64,000 nt of DNA. Source: Acanthosoma haemorrhoidale (lineage: Eukaryota > Arthropoda > Insecta > Hemiptera > Acanthosomatidae). The position numbers were made by a program, and so were the translations under genes. Positions 1 to 12,859 of this stretch are shown here, piece by piece. Under the pieces are notes generated by a model. That model ran no database searches and was not told the DNA's origin. It saw nothing but the letters and a program-made list of their open reading frames with translations. The stretch's first letter is position 1; each line of letters opens with the position of its first letter. Location of the stretch: the NCBI GenBank assembly GCA_930367205.1, contig OV884011.1:111901139-111965138 (forward strand), in the 5' to 3' direction.

Positions 1-235
1 CAAAGAGAAAGCGGAGTCTTGGGAAGTCCCCCACGCTCCTCCGTCAGCCGCGTCACTGGATACTAGCCAGTGGAGGCTGACCAAGAGCGCGAGAGCCACA
101 GACGCTCAGGACATGATTGGAGAGACTGGCCATTGCCAGGACTCCCACTGTCACGCGTTTATAGCAGGTCACGAGGCCACTGCCGTTTCAGTCTCCGAGG
201 ATTATAGGGATGAGTGGCGCAGTGCAATATCTTTT
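1..235 (-). mobile_element. Jockey-type LINE 3' end, copy A (cut by window edge)
   Basis: On the minus strand this reads as the last codons of a LINE ORF2 (short match RRLKRQWPRDLL then stop) followed by a 3' UTR containing the conserved block around GACGCGGCTGACGG. The same block recurs at 12860-13131, 34864-35025, 37138-37540, 60876-61136 and 62676-62884. Identification as a LINE tail rests on three things: the ORF2 C-terminus-like text here, the AATAAA/poly-A end of the 12.9-kb copy, and the 62.7-kb copy that joins a LINE reverse transcriptase relic. The 3' end lies outside the window. The 5' truncation point near 235 is approximate. Confidence 0.7.
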
Positions 236-1489
236 CTGAAACTTAAATGTGGGACTCAAAGAGGCAACACAACTGACAGACATACTGACATGCAAATCAA
301 CGAAACGAAACAATTAACAACGCTGTCATTACACCTTTGGGAATACACTGAGTTGAGCTATAAGAAAAGACACACAGCAAACTGACCACATTGCGCTTTG
401 TACCAGACAATACGTACGTACATACCGTAGGTACATGACAACACGAAAACATACCTATCACCTATTCCGTACCTATAGGAAATCAGTGGATTTTCATCGT
501 ACACTCTTCGTATAAAAGATAAATAGATGGCAGCGAAATTCGTTTGGATAACAAACCATACAACGTAGCTTTTCAAGGAGTTCAAGCAGTAAAACCAGAA
601 TATTACCAGTCCTTAGCTATGATACCATTTACTAGGGGAGTTGAGGTGACCTTGTGAAATTTCGTTTTTATTACGATCTAATAACTTTTGATAATTTCCA
701 CAGGTGAACGTTTGATTACTATTGGTCGCTCTTAAGAACCCATTAATTATTAATCTGCTTCACCTATAAAGAGCTAACCATTTCAATACCCATTTATTTA
801 TGTAACATTTACTGTGAATTTGGTGGTAATGGATTTTAGAATATATGTACTGTGCCGAAAAAAGGTCTTTATAGGATTTTTAGATCTTAGAAAATGATCA
901 GTGTAATGATAAAAATAATATATATTCTATCAAATTATTGATATCTCTTTGGCGTTTCAAAACTCCTCTAGCAGACCAAGTTTGATATCTTCCGCTTTGA
1001 AACCCCGCTTTAGAAAAATAATTTAAATATTTCAAGGTTTCCCGTGTAAGTTGAATGTTTACGGGCTAGTGAACATTATTCGGTCCCTTGAATATAAAAG
1101 CTTAGGTCAGCTTTTATGCATGAATTTATATATTGTTCTCATATATAAAAAAAAAAAAAAGGGAAGAAAACTTGAAATAGTTAAGATGAGTATTGGGTAA
1201 GATAAATTTTTAACCAAATTTAAGAAATAAAAAATAAACAAAAATATTTAAAAGCATTCCAGTAAAATGATTCATCAAATTGAATGTTATAAAAAGAGAA
1301 AAACAAATAAGAAAAAGTAACTAAAATGGAATATTAAATTATAAAAAAATCTTGAAATGAATGGAAATGTAACGAAGTAGATAAATAAACAATCACGAGT
1401 GAAGGTGACTGCTAAATGTCTGGATACATAAAGCGAATAATTAGAAGATAAACCACCAAGCCACCAAGCCTGAAACAAATAAATGGTTC
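236..1489. other. No gene recognised
   Basis: AT-rich sequence with only short, low-complexity open frames. Nothing here resembles a known protein, RNA or repeat boundary. Confidence 0.5.
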
Positions 1490-2345
1490 CAAAGCTAGTC
1501 AAGATGTTTAGGGGGCTTTGTAATAGCAAGGTTTGAAGGTTCGAAAGGATGAAGCAATGCGGATGTACGTGGGAAGTTCAAGATAGTGGTCGATTGAGCA
1601 TGAAAATAATGGTCAGTTTTGTTCGGAGCGCAGGTCTACCTATTGACCGTCCAATGCTTTGGATATAGGGTTCGGGAGAGTACGGTCAATGTGATTCCTT
1701 GGTTTTAAAAAATTGAGTAAAATATGATGAATATGGACGTTCTGATCAAAGTAGAAAAATAAATAAATAATTTGAGTAGCGAACTGAAACTTACAACGAT
1801 TGGGCGTGTTTAAGCAGCATTAAATCTTCTATTCTTTCAGTATTTAAAGGTACATGTCTAATTTAAGCCTTTCTTGTCAAACCCTGACAAATGTAAGAGC
1901 CTGTAAGCAATAAATATCTTTGGGAGTCTTTAGTGTAAAGGAGATGGGGAACAATTATAAATTGATTCAAAATGGACATTCCTATAGGAACTAAAAATAA
2001 AAGGGGAAATGATAGATCCCTAGGCTAAAGCAGAGGAGAGACTAAGGTTAGCAGATAGGGGTTGAATAACAATAAAAAACTATTATATTCTGGGAAAAAA
2101 ATGATTAAGATCAGCCGACAGTTCTATTTGAATTAACTTACAAAGTACGGTTGGGCGGTCTGTGGTATCAAAGATCTTTTGGAAATCTAGGAACATTACG
2201 TCTGTTTATTTTTTTTTTATTTATTGTGGCAAGAATAGTACTCATTTAACTATTGTGGATCTTATGGAGTAGCCTGGACGGAAACCAGATCGGTAAGGAG
2301 ATGTTAGAGCACTTCGTTTGAAAGACTTGAGTACAGTCCCTGTGT
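1490..2345 (-). pseudogene. CR1-like LINE reverse transcriptase relic
   Basis: Minus-strand translation with several frame changes gives consecutive reverse transcriptase motifs. Near 2290 there is SGFRPGYS. Near 2180 there is MFLDFQKIFDTTD, the motif A region with the catalytic Asp. Near 2010 there is GSIISPFIFS, the fingers-palm motif before the active site. Near 1590 there is LPTYIRIASSFRTFK, like the C-terminus of CR1/Jockey-superfamily ORF2 proteins. The YADD box itself is not readable. Stops and frameshifts occur throughout and no 3' UTR or TSD was found. The order and strand of the motifs make a decayed ORF2 3' half the best reading; the exact clade is uncertain. Confidence 0.65.
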
Positions 2346-4149
2346 CTAATTTAAACTGAGACGATTTTTATGAAACATAGAAAATGGACGAATCCTCACC
2401 TTTGCATAGGTTTCATTCATTATTCATATTCATAGGTTTGTTTTGGTAATGGTGTTTTCAATCTCAAAATAGTTTGTGTTACATTTCGGTGCTGCCACCT
2501 ATCGGTGCAAAGTAAATTAAATTTAATACGAGGGGTTACCTTTGATGTAGATGACTAGGTGCACTCTACACAAAGGCAGTTATTTAGCACAAGTCAAAAT
2601 AGGTGCTCCTAACTCGGTATTGGAATTCTCCAACATAACTCAAGGGCAAAGTGTAAAGTTAATCTCTATTGAAATAATTATACTACGAATAGTAAGCTCA
2701 CAAAGATGTCGTTATTAGTTTCCACTCTAAACCGTTTCTAGGTCGTACGTTCACGGGCATCTGAACAATGCGCAACTTATCTCTTCCACTTATCTCAATA
2801 ATGCTTTTATATCACCACACTAAAACATATGTGGAAATCGTATTAAAATTGTTCAATGGTACAAATCTGCAGTTTTGGAAGCTAAGGTACGCTTTCATTC
2901 AGATTAGAATGGAGTAATAGTAGCAAACAAAAAGGATAAATCGTGTTTATTTTGTTATACATTGTTATTTCCCGACAACATGACTGGTTGTAAAAGAATG
3001 TATACAAGTAGACACCAAATATTAACAAACAATCAGCAGATTTACGGTCCTTACAAGATGCATGAAAAAAAAACTCTTTTATAAGTTACAGAAGTTTAGA
3101 AATTGTCTTTACCTGTGCATAACATCATCTCCATAGCTAAAAACACAGGGACCGTAGCGTGGTTTATATGTTATGATATGCGTAATGAAACATGACTTAA
3201 GTCTTAAAACCAGATGACGTAAAGGAGGGTCATTCTTATTACATATCAGCAGTTACAGAACATCTTAAAGTCCCTCATTTGAAGAGACATCTGCATAGCT
3301 GCAGTACATATACCTCACACCAACGATTTAGAATAAAACCTGAGGCAAACTTATATGATGCTAGTTAAAATTATCTCTTAAGGGAATCAGGGAAATTTCA
3401 GGGAAAAGTCAATATTCTAAATATTTTGGATTTTACACCGTAGGGTTTTCAAAGAGATTGTTTCCAAATTTAGAATAATTTAATAATTTACCATTAACAA
3501 ATGGTTTAAGCGCTGTTTATTATTGTTTTAGTATCCATCAACTCATTGAAATGTTTTATTGGCATTTATTCCCTAAATAAATAACGGTAACTTATTTAGC
3601 CTGGAAAACAAGTGTAGCTCCTCGCAAACCTATTCGTGAAATTGTCTTTTGCAAAGTTACATTCTTTTTTTATTGTTCATAAAAAATGAACGCAACTGTA
3701 TGTATTAAAATTATCAACCGAATTTCTGAAGAATTACATCATTAATTAATTAAACAACTAATTATCAAAATTGTTAAACCAGCCTCTGATTCTATATATA
3801 TCTCATTCTAATACCATGAAAGGCTTCCTCTTTATCCAAAAATGATTTTCTGGGGGCATTCTCTAGGAATGTGTGTAGATTGTTATTTTATTATATATAT
3901 TTTATGATATATTTATACTGTCACACAATAAAATAGCCAACTACTTGATCAATCTTATTACATTTCCAAAGGATTATCGTGTTGACGAATGACAGTTAAA
4001 TTGTATATTTCACTTAAAAAATGCATTAAAACTACAGTCATAAATTCCCTTCTCTTTAATTTTTTTAAAATTAAAATTAACTTTTACTAGCATTAAATAA
4101 TTATTAATCATTGATATATATATATCCTCACAGTAGAGCAGAGTATAGA
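2346..4149. other. No gene recognised
   Basis: AT-rich non-coding sequence. Short A/T runs and (TA)n-like stretches near 3890 and 4115 are the only structure noticed. Confidence 0.5.
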
Positions 4150-4541
4150 GAGCTATATGCCATCCCACCCACGCCCTGTTCACATTCTGAGACCCAAGGA
4201 AATCATTATTGGATAAAGAATTGCTGCTAAAGTGAGGGGGAAAGTGACGGTGGTGATTGACACTGCAGTGGATTGAAGGTAACCATGTGCTACCAAAGGA
4301 ACTATGTGCTGGGATATGGAGTTATGTACAATGACAGCGGTACCTGCAGGTGATCTTCCATCTGGGTGATCAGTTCGATAAGTCTGGTACTGTCGAACGG
4401 TAAATGGTCGTTTACTCGTAAGTCTTGTTTCAGTAATAAGAGCTACGTCGATGTTTTTGTCGTGAAGTAGTGCTGTCAGTTCGTTAGTGTGGGTGCGGAC
4501 ACCATTCGCATTCCAAATTTGAATGTATAAGGAGTTGGAAG
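4150..4541 (-). pseudogene. LINE ORF2 start: APE-type endonuclease fragment
   Basis: This is the 5' part of a Jockey-type LINE ORF2. It would encode the apurinic endonuclease-like domain that nicks the target DNA. One minus-strand frame reads IWNANG (the N-x-N-G first motif), then NIDVALITETRLTS with the conserved ET(R/H)L metal-binding Glu, then GGxAVIVHNSI-like text typical of the next strand. The frame begins just downstream of the ORF1 relic (4549-5465), the normal ORF1-ORF2 order. It breaks off near 4150, before the GDFNAKH and SDH motifs, so the copy is truncated and inactive. The endonuclease call is firm; the clade call is family knowledge plus inference. Confidence 0.75.
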
Positions 4542-4548
4542 GATCGAC

Positions 4549-5465
4549 TTATGGGTTTTGTTTAAAGTGGATAAGGTAGGAGACAAGATTTGTAAGAAGG
4601 GAAATGAGAAGGGTAATTAGGGTTTTGAACTCTGTAAGGAATGAGGTTAAAAGCCTGGTGAGATCCGAAGAACTAGAAGGTGGAGGAATGTACGAGGTGT
4701 GTGGCTGAGGATGGGATAGAGTTTGTGGGTTGACGGGATGAACGGAATGCTGGGGAAGAGGAAATTGCGAAAGAGTAGTGGGTAGTGCCTGTGACTGCTC
4801 TCTGTTCCGAACCACATTAGCAAAAGAGACTGAATGCCTCAAATTTCTGGCTGGGCCGCCTCTTGTTGCTTGTTTCTCCTCTTCTGGCCATGGCGTTGTT
4901 CACTCCACTCAGTACTGTAAGACCGCACCCCTTGTAGTGGCCGGGTGGCCTTGCTGGCAGAGCACGCATACAGCAGGTGATTTCAGAGGTCTTCTTGCGT
5001 AATTCACTTTTGTGCTTCCCACTGCAGTTTACACACCTGGGAGGGTGGTGTCAGTACGAGCTCGTGTTCCCATATGCCTAGCAATTATGGCATTGGACTA
5101 TGTCATGTTTGGGGTAAGGCTTCTCAACCTGTAGTCTTGTGTAATACTGGTGGGAAAGTTCATAGATTTATTCCACTCCTGGTGTTCGCTCTGGATCGGC
5201 AAAGAACAAGGGCATTGGTGTATTGGTCACATCGTCTTGTTCCCTGTCTTCACGTAAATGTTTGTTATTTGGCGAACTTTGAAACCGAGAGCTGAGAGTT
5301 CGTCTTCAATTTGATCAGCTGGTGTGGTCGGGTGAAGATTTCTGATCACTAATCGTAGCGATCTTTCCTGCTTCAACTGGTACAGTAGAGGTTGCGAGGG
5401 TTCGGCTGGCCATCCCACTCTTATCACTAGCACAGCTGGTCTACTACCAGCCTCTAAATATGGCC
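4549..5465 (-). pseudogene. LINE ORF1 (gag-like) relic with PRE_C2HC and zinc knuckles
   Basis: The minus strand carries the gag-like nucleic-acid-binding protein of the LINE whose ORF2 follows at 4541. At 5433-5227 it reads LRLVIRNLHPTTPADQIEDEL and GFKVRQITNIY, which is the PRE_C2HC region of Jockey ORF1 proteins. Around 5110-4880, in changing frames, come cysteine-rich stretches of CxxC-x-GxxxxxC type (CHNC, CVNCSGKHKS, CVLCQQGHPA), decayed CCHC knuckles. The last piece, 4842-4549, is a Pro/Ser-rich tail ending in a hydrophobic segment. Frameshifts and stops separate these parts. Family members normally have one continuous ORF1. Confidence 0.75.
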
Positions 5466-5714
5466 ACCTTCTCTATGAAATGACTAATATGCACTGAGCA
5501 AATACAGTCTACAGATTCACAATCCACTTACCTGTAGACAGCCCTCCCGTGAACAGTTCACCCAATAGTCTGTTGAAACAGTTCTACGACCTAAACACTT
5601 GCTAGAAACAGTAGCGAAAACAGTTTGTTTGCAGAGCGACACGAATACGGTTTGTTAAAGTCTAGCGCAAGCACAGCACTACTCTTATAACTGCAAGTCA
5701 TAAATGGAATGAGG
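5466..5714. other. Unassigned sequence upstream of LINE relic
   Basis: Probably the remaining 5' end of the minus-strand LINE, but no motif supports this. Confidence 0.3.
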
Positions 5715-6100
5715 TGGGATTTTCTTAAAATGACGCATTCGTTGGCCCATTTGTTAAAACACTTTTGCTGACAGGTTTACCTGATGAATATCGTTCATTG
5801 ATTATGGCCGTTTAGAGTAGTGGGGTGAACATTAGTGGGGACTCGATCAAAGTTAAACAACTACATTGCAATATGTCAAAAGAGAAGTTGTGAATAACAA
5901 TGAGTTAGCTTTAGCAGCAAAGGTTGATAATAATAATAAATAAGACCACCACGTTGTTTCAACTGCAGCAAAGTTGGTCATCACGAAGCAAGCTGTAGAT
6001 TTAGGAAAAATTACAACAAATATCAATTTCAAGGGGTAAATAAAGCAGAAAAAGGCTATGGAAATTTCTTCGAAGAATCTGGCATACTGTATTCAGTATT
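5715..6100 (+). pseudogene. Ty1/copia gag relic with CCHC zinc knuckle
   Basis: Plus-strand frames read LLTGLPDEYRSLIMAV and SSGVNISGDSIKVKQL, matching the C-terminal half of copia-type Gag, the capsid-like protein of Ty1/copia retrotransposons. After a frame change comes RPPRCFNCSKVGHHEASCRF, a C-x2-C-x4-H-x4-C RNA-binding knuckle, at about 5940-6005. Stops interrupt the frame. No protease, integrase, RT or LTR of the same element was found nearby, so this is a short orphan fragment. Confidence 0.75.
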
Positions 6101-7300
6101 ATTATTCAGTATAGAGATTCCGGTATAACCCGGAACGAAATGAAGCATGTAATTCGATGCTGGTCATCCAAAAGAATATTGGCTGGAAGTTGTAAACACA
6201 CTTTTCAATGATCAAAGTCAAACTTTTTAGGCATGCTCAGGACATAAACCCAATTTATCTCACCAAAAAATATTTGATTCTGAATACCAAAACATATCAA
6301 AAAAAAGTGGGATAAATTGATTTTTATTGAAATTTAAGGGGCTATAAATGTATTCCTACCAGAAAGGTACGACTCAAGATTTTATAAACTTCGAGAACGA
6401 AAGAAGTTACAGGGAGCCAGACCCGGTGAATACGTGGCTGAGGTAACCCAACAGTGTGGTTTTTCGTTAAAAAATTATGAGTAATCAGTGAGTTTTTTTT
6501 GGCCATTAGAATGATAATAAAAAGAGATAGCTCTGAAGAGATAAAAAGAAGTAGGAGAAGGCTTTAGTCGACCCCTATCCCGAGTGAAGAAGGCTGTGAG
6601 GAGGCTTCCGTATCAATATTGAAAGGTTCATTCATTTTAGAAGTACAAATAAGTTATAAGTGAAATCAAGTTGTAATAAGAAGTTAGTATGGTCGTGAAA
6701 GAATCATAATCAAGGCATAACAAGGATTCAGGCAGAAAACTCAACAAAATAAAAGGATTTGTATGGGCACAAGAAAGTAAACTCCTAATAAACAATAATT
6801 AAGGGACTGAATAAAACAGTAAACAGAACTGCTACGCATATAGTAAAAATATCATTTCAATCTCAAATGAATTCCTTAGGAATTCAATAGGCAAGAATGA
6901 TTAATGCTGAAGAGTTCATTTTAATTCAGTTGTATAATATTCTTTTGCATAATTATTCAGTTGACGCTATGTTCACTATATTATACCAACGATTTAATTT
7001 TTAATAACGTATGTGTAGTATATTTCGTAGTGAATTAAGTTTTCATTACATCAACCATTCCCAATTAACTTTAGTATTTAATAATTAAAGGAATAAAGGT
7101 TTGATTTACGAACAACTATTATTGAATACTTGAATTAACTAGTCAGTTATAAAAGTAAAAGTAAATGATTACCATTATTAATATGGTAGACCCCCACCCC
7201 CTTCAGTTATTATTATCATTAAAAATAACCTAGTTGCTGGATGTACCATTGTATACTGATTGGCATCCTACATAGACATAAAAAACAAGGCACGTTGCCA
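6101..7300. other. No gene recognised
   Basis: AT-rich sequence. A slightly GC-richer patch at 6380-6620 could be more transposon debris, but no motif is readable. Confidence 0.4.
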
Positions 7301-7476
7301 TGTTATTATCCTGACAGCACCAATATACAGCCTTAATCCCCAATTATCGGGATGTAAACATCCCGATTGTATATATAGAGGATTAATACTGAGAATAACA
7401 GTCTTGTGACAACTTTCATGCGTGATTATTTCAACTACCTTTTTTCTTTTCTTTTTGAGTTTTCGAGTTCATAATC
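7301..7476 (+). repeat. Candidate 5' LTR of gypsy element
   Basis: The segment starts TGTTATTATC and ends ATAATCA, the TG...CA ends of an LTR. It contains TATATATA near 7368 and a hairpin-forming CGGGATGT/ACATCCCG pair near 7350. It lies six bases upstream of a possible primer-binding site (7483-7500) and upstream of gag-like frames. No second copy of the LTR was found in the window, so the left boundary is inferred. Confidence 0.4.
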
Positions 7477-7482
7477 AATTAC

Positions 7483-7500
7483 TGGTGGCGAAACCCGGGA
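7483..7500 (+). promoter_or_regulatory. Possible primer-binding site
   Basis: TGGTGGCGAAACCCGGGA starts with TGG (pairing with a tRNA CCA end) and resembles the TGGTGCCGAAACCCGGGA type seen after many LTRs. It sits six bases after the proposed LTR end. Support is by position and resemblance only. Confidence 0.4.
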
Positions 7501-7578
7501 CTGTGGAGAGAGTAAGCGATAAGTGCAAACATAAAAAAAATTTTTTTTGCTTTCCTATTTTCGTTCGCAATAGGAGAG

Positions 7579-8276
7579 AGATGACGGAAAGGGGAATAAT
7601 TAGACAGCCTGTCTTAAATCTCACAGAGGGCCTGAGGCCCATGCCACTGCACTCGCACTGATGAGAGTTAAGGCTATGAGCACCTAGGACTTAAGGAAAG
7701 CAGTTGCGGATCTGGAGAGGTTGACCGGAGAACTAGGTGAACTCAATCACTTATTAAAAGGGGGATCGCCTCATAGCATTGATCGGAGCGAAGGTGGAGG
7801 AAAATCTTACTACAGAGAATACAGAAAATCATTGAAGGTGGCCCTGACAGGCCTAAGAGGAGTATCCTCAAGCATGTTCAGCGGATGAAGATACCCCGTG
7901 TGAACTGGTGAAAATGCGTTTGAAGAAAGCTTATTGAGGAGGAAGGTGGACTCCCGAGGAGGACTTATTCCAAATGTTCAGGGAAATGAAGTCCTCCAGA
8001 CAGAGCCACGGTCGATACGCAACTGGCATGGTAGCACGATTCAACAAGGTGACAGAAAAAATAAGGGAATCAATGAGCATGCAAGAAGTGGAAGGGAGAA
8101 TGGGATTTGTATCCACGATCCTGAACGTTCAATTGGCCAATGAAATTGGAAGAAAAGAAGGATTCCTAGTGGAGCGTTCGTTCCTGGAGTGCGCGCAAAC
8201 TATGATAGACGCCAGTGCCAAGGAACAGGAAGTGAGAGTACGAGATATAGACAACGATTGGAGCCGAGTCACGTAA
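7579..8276 (+). pseudogene. Gypsy gag relic
   Basis: A possible gag start is the ATG at 7579 (MTERGIIRQP), soon broken by stops. From 7974 a 100-codon frame follows (MFREMKSSRQ...). Both precede recognisable protease and RT relics on the same strand, so gag identity comes mainly from position. No zinc knuckle was found. The rapid stops show the copy is dead. Confidence 0.45.
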
Positions 8277-8407
8277 AAAAGATTTCGAGCCCCCAATCCA
8301 GCGTGGAGGAAAGCCGAAATGTCGTCTGGTGGTAGAGACAGGGGGGGTTTCAGAGGAAAGAAAATTTCAAAAGTGTCAACAAAGAGGCGACCGCATCCTA
8401 AGATCCA

Positions 8408-8710
8408 ATGCAATTCAGGAGAGGATGTGTGAGTGGCCGATCAGGAAGTGGGGTGTCTAGTGAACACGGAGGAGAGAAAGCACACCAAATTAAGGTATGT
8501 GAGTGTAGGTTGCTTACTCTAGGGGGAAAGCAAGTAATGGGGAAAGCAATCGAGGGGTTACGAAGATGGACGAATGTAGGAGGTGAGGTAACGGTGCATG
8601 TGGTAAAGACCATGCCGAGGGAGTACGAAATGATAGCAGGATGTGATTTGTTGGGAAAGGTGGGAGCACGAATAAAGGGAGGAAGTGGAGAATTAGACTG
8701 GGGAAATTAG
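8408..8710 (+). pseudogene. Gypsy protease-region relic
   Basis: The frame reads LLTLGGKQVMGKAIEGLRRW and then MPREYEMIAGCDLLGKVGA. The form 'GG..V.G.......V' followed by 'xGCDLLGK' matches the C-terminal half of gypsy retropepsins, where the second part is the (I)LGxDFL segment. The catalytic DTGA is not readable upstream. It lies between the gag relic and the RT relic, the expected order. Confidence 0.55.
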
Positions 8711-8875
8711 TTTATAGGAGCTTGGGAACCGTACGAGGCGGGAGGGTACAAATAGGAGCGGTGAAGAGGGTAGAGGGCTGGAGGGCTGGATAGTAGAAGG
8801 GCTGGAGGGAGAAACTGTGGGAGGAGTTCCGGGACATCTTCTTCGTAGAAGGAGACACGCTGGGGAAAACCAGGA

Positions 8876-9245
8876 GAACGGTGCACAAAATTCCGCTGAA
8901 TACCGAGTGCATAACATATGTAAAGGATAGAAGATATCCACAAGCACTACAACAGCATATCTGGAAGGAAATAGATGAGCTGTTAAGACAGGGGATAGTC
9001 AGAGATAGCACCTCACCGTACAACAGGGCAGTAAAATAGAAGAGTAGACCAGGGAAGAAGGAGGAGCGGCACAGAGTTGTAATAGACTATAGAAAGCTGA
9101 ACGAAAATACTGTTGATGAAAATTAACCCATCCCAAGGTTTGAGGATACCATCGAAAGGCTAAAGTCTTTAGCACCTTAGATCTGAAAGCGGGATACTAC
9201 CAAATCCAATTATGTGCTCAGAACAGGCTGAAGACAGCATTATAT
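8876..9245 (+). pseudogene. Gypsy reverse transcriptase, N-terminal part
   Basis: One plus-strand frame with a few stops reads RRYPQALQQHIWKEIDELL, GIVRDSTSPYN, RVVIDYRKLNE, and STLDLKAGYYQIQL. These are RT domains 1-3 of Ty3/gypsy Pol, including the motif A aspartate in TLDL. The reading ends abruptly at 9245, before the YxDD active-site motif. The element may continue as the opposite-strand half at 15946-18010 (see findings). Confidence 0.85.
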
Positions 9246-12200
9246 AATGCACTTATTACAATAATGACGCATTATAATTTTCTTTTTCTGAATTGTCCGT
9301 AAAGATAACTTATACGTATTTTAGTACAAAGTTTCTGACTTCACCACTGCAGGCTCCTTGGTCATCAGAGAGAAACAAGGTGAGAAAAATTGGTGGACCA
9401 TATCCCGAGTAAGAAAAAACTAATATGTAAGTATGTTTAATCTATTCTCCTCATACCGTGATTACCAATGATCCGATCAGGAATGAATGCCAGCCAACAA
9501 TAGAGAACACTATTTGCTAACTATCTAGTCAAATCAGTTTTATGTACTATAACTTTTTTTGTTCTTCACAGTCACCTATAAAGTCATTAATCTATCTTTG
9601 TAGACTTGTCTCCCTTTATGTATACCTTATATGTGCATATTATTTTTAATCTTATTAAAGATAATGAATAATTTAGCTTGTCCGTTCGTGCCCTTCATCA
9701 ATTTCAATCATACAGTCCACTTTTGAATAGCACAGTTCGTGTAAACTCAGATATATCCAATTGGCCTGGGAACATATTCATCAAAAGCTGTTACGTCGAA
9801 TTGATTTCTTACCACATAAATTTGTATTGAGTATTTTAATGTAATCACAAAATTATTCTTCGACACCTTATTTTGTTTTTAAGTCTATATTTATAATGAT
9901 TATTTTGAATTTATCATGCATTATATATTAGGCAACCTTTCGTTTTCTTTCGTTTTGAGAATGCCATTATATATTTTTATGAGACCTTTTGATAATGGCT
10001 TGGAGGCAGTAATGGGGATTCAATATTACCAGTTCATCAAGAACTTTGAAGGGGGCTGTTCAAGTATCACCCCCCCCCCTACGTACTTAGCTTATTCAGT
10101 ATTTAGACACTTCTCATTATACTAAGTCAATACATGATAAAAGAGGGGCCGACTGTGGCACAAAACTGGGCAGCATTGACCTCAGTTCACTTGGGCGGAA
10201 CTTCAACAGTTCGATGTTCGCATGGGTGATCAAGATATTATTTATGGCTTCCCTTAGAAATATTTATAATGATATATGCAAATGCATACTTACTATTTTG
10301 ACTGCGAAAGTGCATTGGCCCGTAGATTACTCACAGTTTATGCCTAAGTTGGAATCCAGCATTCAAAATTAAAATATTCCTTTTGGGATGTAGATTTATT
10401 TTCCAAGTAAACCATAGACCATCAAGGGTAAAAATGCTTAGAACACTGCCGTATTTAATTCCGAACCTAGGTTATACAAAGAGTTTACCTATTTTCCACT
10501 CTTTCCAAAATATTTATCCTAATATAACTACTACAATAACTCTAATGAAGTTAATGAGAAAATGTTTAATTTCACTTATTCTGAATGTATATATATGGTG
10601 ACACGTCTTTAAGCCCAAAGCCATAACAGCCATGTTATGAATTAATTATGTGTTATAGGATACAATATTTCTAGAGTCAATCTGTAGGTGACCTCTTAAC
10701 TAATGAAAAACATAATAGCAATCAGCAACATAACACAGGTTTCCTGGCATAAATACAGAAACGAAACAATTCCGCTCATAGAAAATTCAAAACATTTTCA
10801 CATGCGTTCATCAGCAAATATATTTTAGTTACTAAGCGCTAAGTTATAGAAAACTAGTATAGAAACATTAAACGATGTCCAGTAAAATATATATAGTTAA
10901 TTTATCCGGCTTCGTACTAATCAGAGCATTCCATTTAAACAGGGTTCGGTTTTGAGTTACAGTTGTTCATTAGAACTTCTGATTCATATATCGTTCCTAT
11001 TTATTACTTGATGTATTATAGGATGCTATGGGTTTGCTGTTGACTATTTGTAAATAGTAGTCACAACCTAATCACACCTAATCATTGGCAGTAGTACCTA
11101 TTCATTTGGTCGAAACTACCTGTGATTGGTTATGAGTTAAGAAACCAATAATAAAATATAATCAAAATGAATCAGTGATCTTTGTAAGAAAATATTTACG
11201 TTTTATTGGAATGTGAAATAAAATTACGTCATTCATTTAATATTTACAATTAGCGTTGTGGCTAGCTTGCTTTCAATGATTTCTATGACAACCTGCCTAT
11301 TCAGTTATGATAGTATCCATCGTAGAAAGGATTCCGTATAGTGCTTGCATATTGTTAAATCTATTGATCCCGTTCTATCCGGTAAACAACCCTTTAACCA
11401 GCCTTCTTCTTGCTTTTTCCTAGCTGATTATAAAAAGAAGCAATCCATGGAGACCCTATACGTTATACATTCACAACATGTACATTGAACTTTACCATTA
11501 ATAAGCACTTCAGTTGCTAATAATTTGTACAACTATGTGAATTTGTAATTTATAGTAATGGTAAGAAACAATCATACGGTCAAAAATAATACTAATTATT
11601 TGAATGTAAAGTCTCGAAATATAGATACCATTATGAAAGCATATAAAATGATTTAATGTATTTCTTAAATCATTAAAGACAATATAGCTCAATAAAAAAA
11701 AACAGCTATAACTGAAAGTTGTCAAACTCTACTTAAAATTGGTTTTTTTGTTAGCCTAGGCTATCCGAACCATTGTTTTTTCTGGTAACCAACAGCTCAC
11801 TGACGGTTTTCAAATATCTCTCAAAAATATATTTAAAGCCCTCGAAGATATCGTACTATGGAAAAGATTTTGAACCTATTAAGCCATCACGTAATAATAA
11901 ATAACTTCATTGATTTCTGTCAGTAAATCTCCTTCGTCGATAGTAAACAGACATTCGCATTCAAAAAATAACTAAAGACACCACCATCATATAACCAAAT
12001 ACCCCAGATGCTCACTGTTCCACAGTTAAGTTCGTCCAAAATTTAATATACAACAGAGTGAATGAATATATCATTTCGGGTTGATTAGAAATAATGGATT
12101 TTCATTTAACAAAGCCGATATACCAACTCATGCAGTCAATGAGTCATATATGTATGGCTAGCTATGAGCTCCCAGTATACTAATATACACCACATCAACC

Positions 12201-12859
12201 ACAACTGAAGCATTAAAAAGCCTTTTAAGCTGCGATGAGAAATATTCATTCTTCTATCAAACAGGATTTAACATGGTTATTAAGGTATCAGTCACAACTT
12301 CATATTTTCCCGTAGTACATGTAGATCCTGGAGCTCGGAAGAGCTTTATATAAGCTGTAAGCTGTACACAAAATTAAAGTGGAAGTGCTCCACAAACGGA
12401 ATTAACAAGGGTTCTTCTCTATGAGGAACTTAAGTCAACTTGACCCCGTAACCGTCAAATATGCAGGGCCTCACCAATCATAGACCTGTTTAAAAATCGG
12501 TGAGGGTATTATCACTGACTACTCTCTTCACCACAAAACCATATGCAGGGGTTTTGTAGTTTCCAAGGCCTGGATAAGTGCTGTGTTTGCAAGTAAGTTC
12601 AAAAAGAGCAAATGAATTGTTTTCAGCTAGTACCTCACACTCCCATCCCAAAGTAACAATACCGTACTAACTCAAGTAAGTGTTATGACCTGCTTACAAT
12701 TCATTATTGATTGATGCACATATTACAGTCAAGGATATTATATATAAGTTAGTTGACGTTGTCATAGGGGGGGGGGGTCAACTTTTTCTCTTCTTGATTC
12801 CTGTAAGAAGACATCCAACGATGAGTTTTATTTAGTTTTTTGACATCCATGCTATTCAC
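9246..12859. other. No gene recognised
   Basis: AT-rich sequence. Short open frames near 9916-10125, 10383-10601 and 11510-11725 show no homology that I can recognise and have biased AT-rich composition. A C-run near 10070 and a G-run at 12768-12777 are present. Confidence 0.5.

Noticed and set aside
113..385. 90-codon plus-strand frame
   Set aside because: It is antisense to the LINE 3' end on the minus strand and continues into unrelated sequence.
1525..1550. GGTTCGAA-type B box suggesting a tRNA
   Set aside because: No matching A box or cloverleaf around it.
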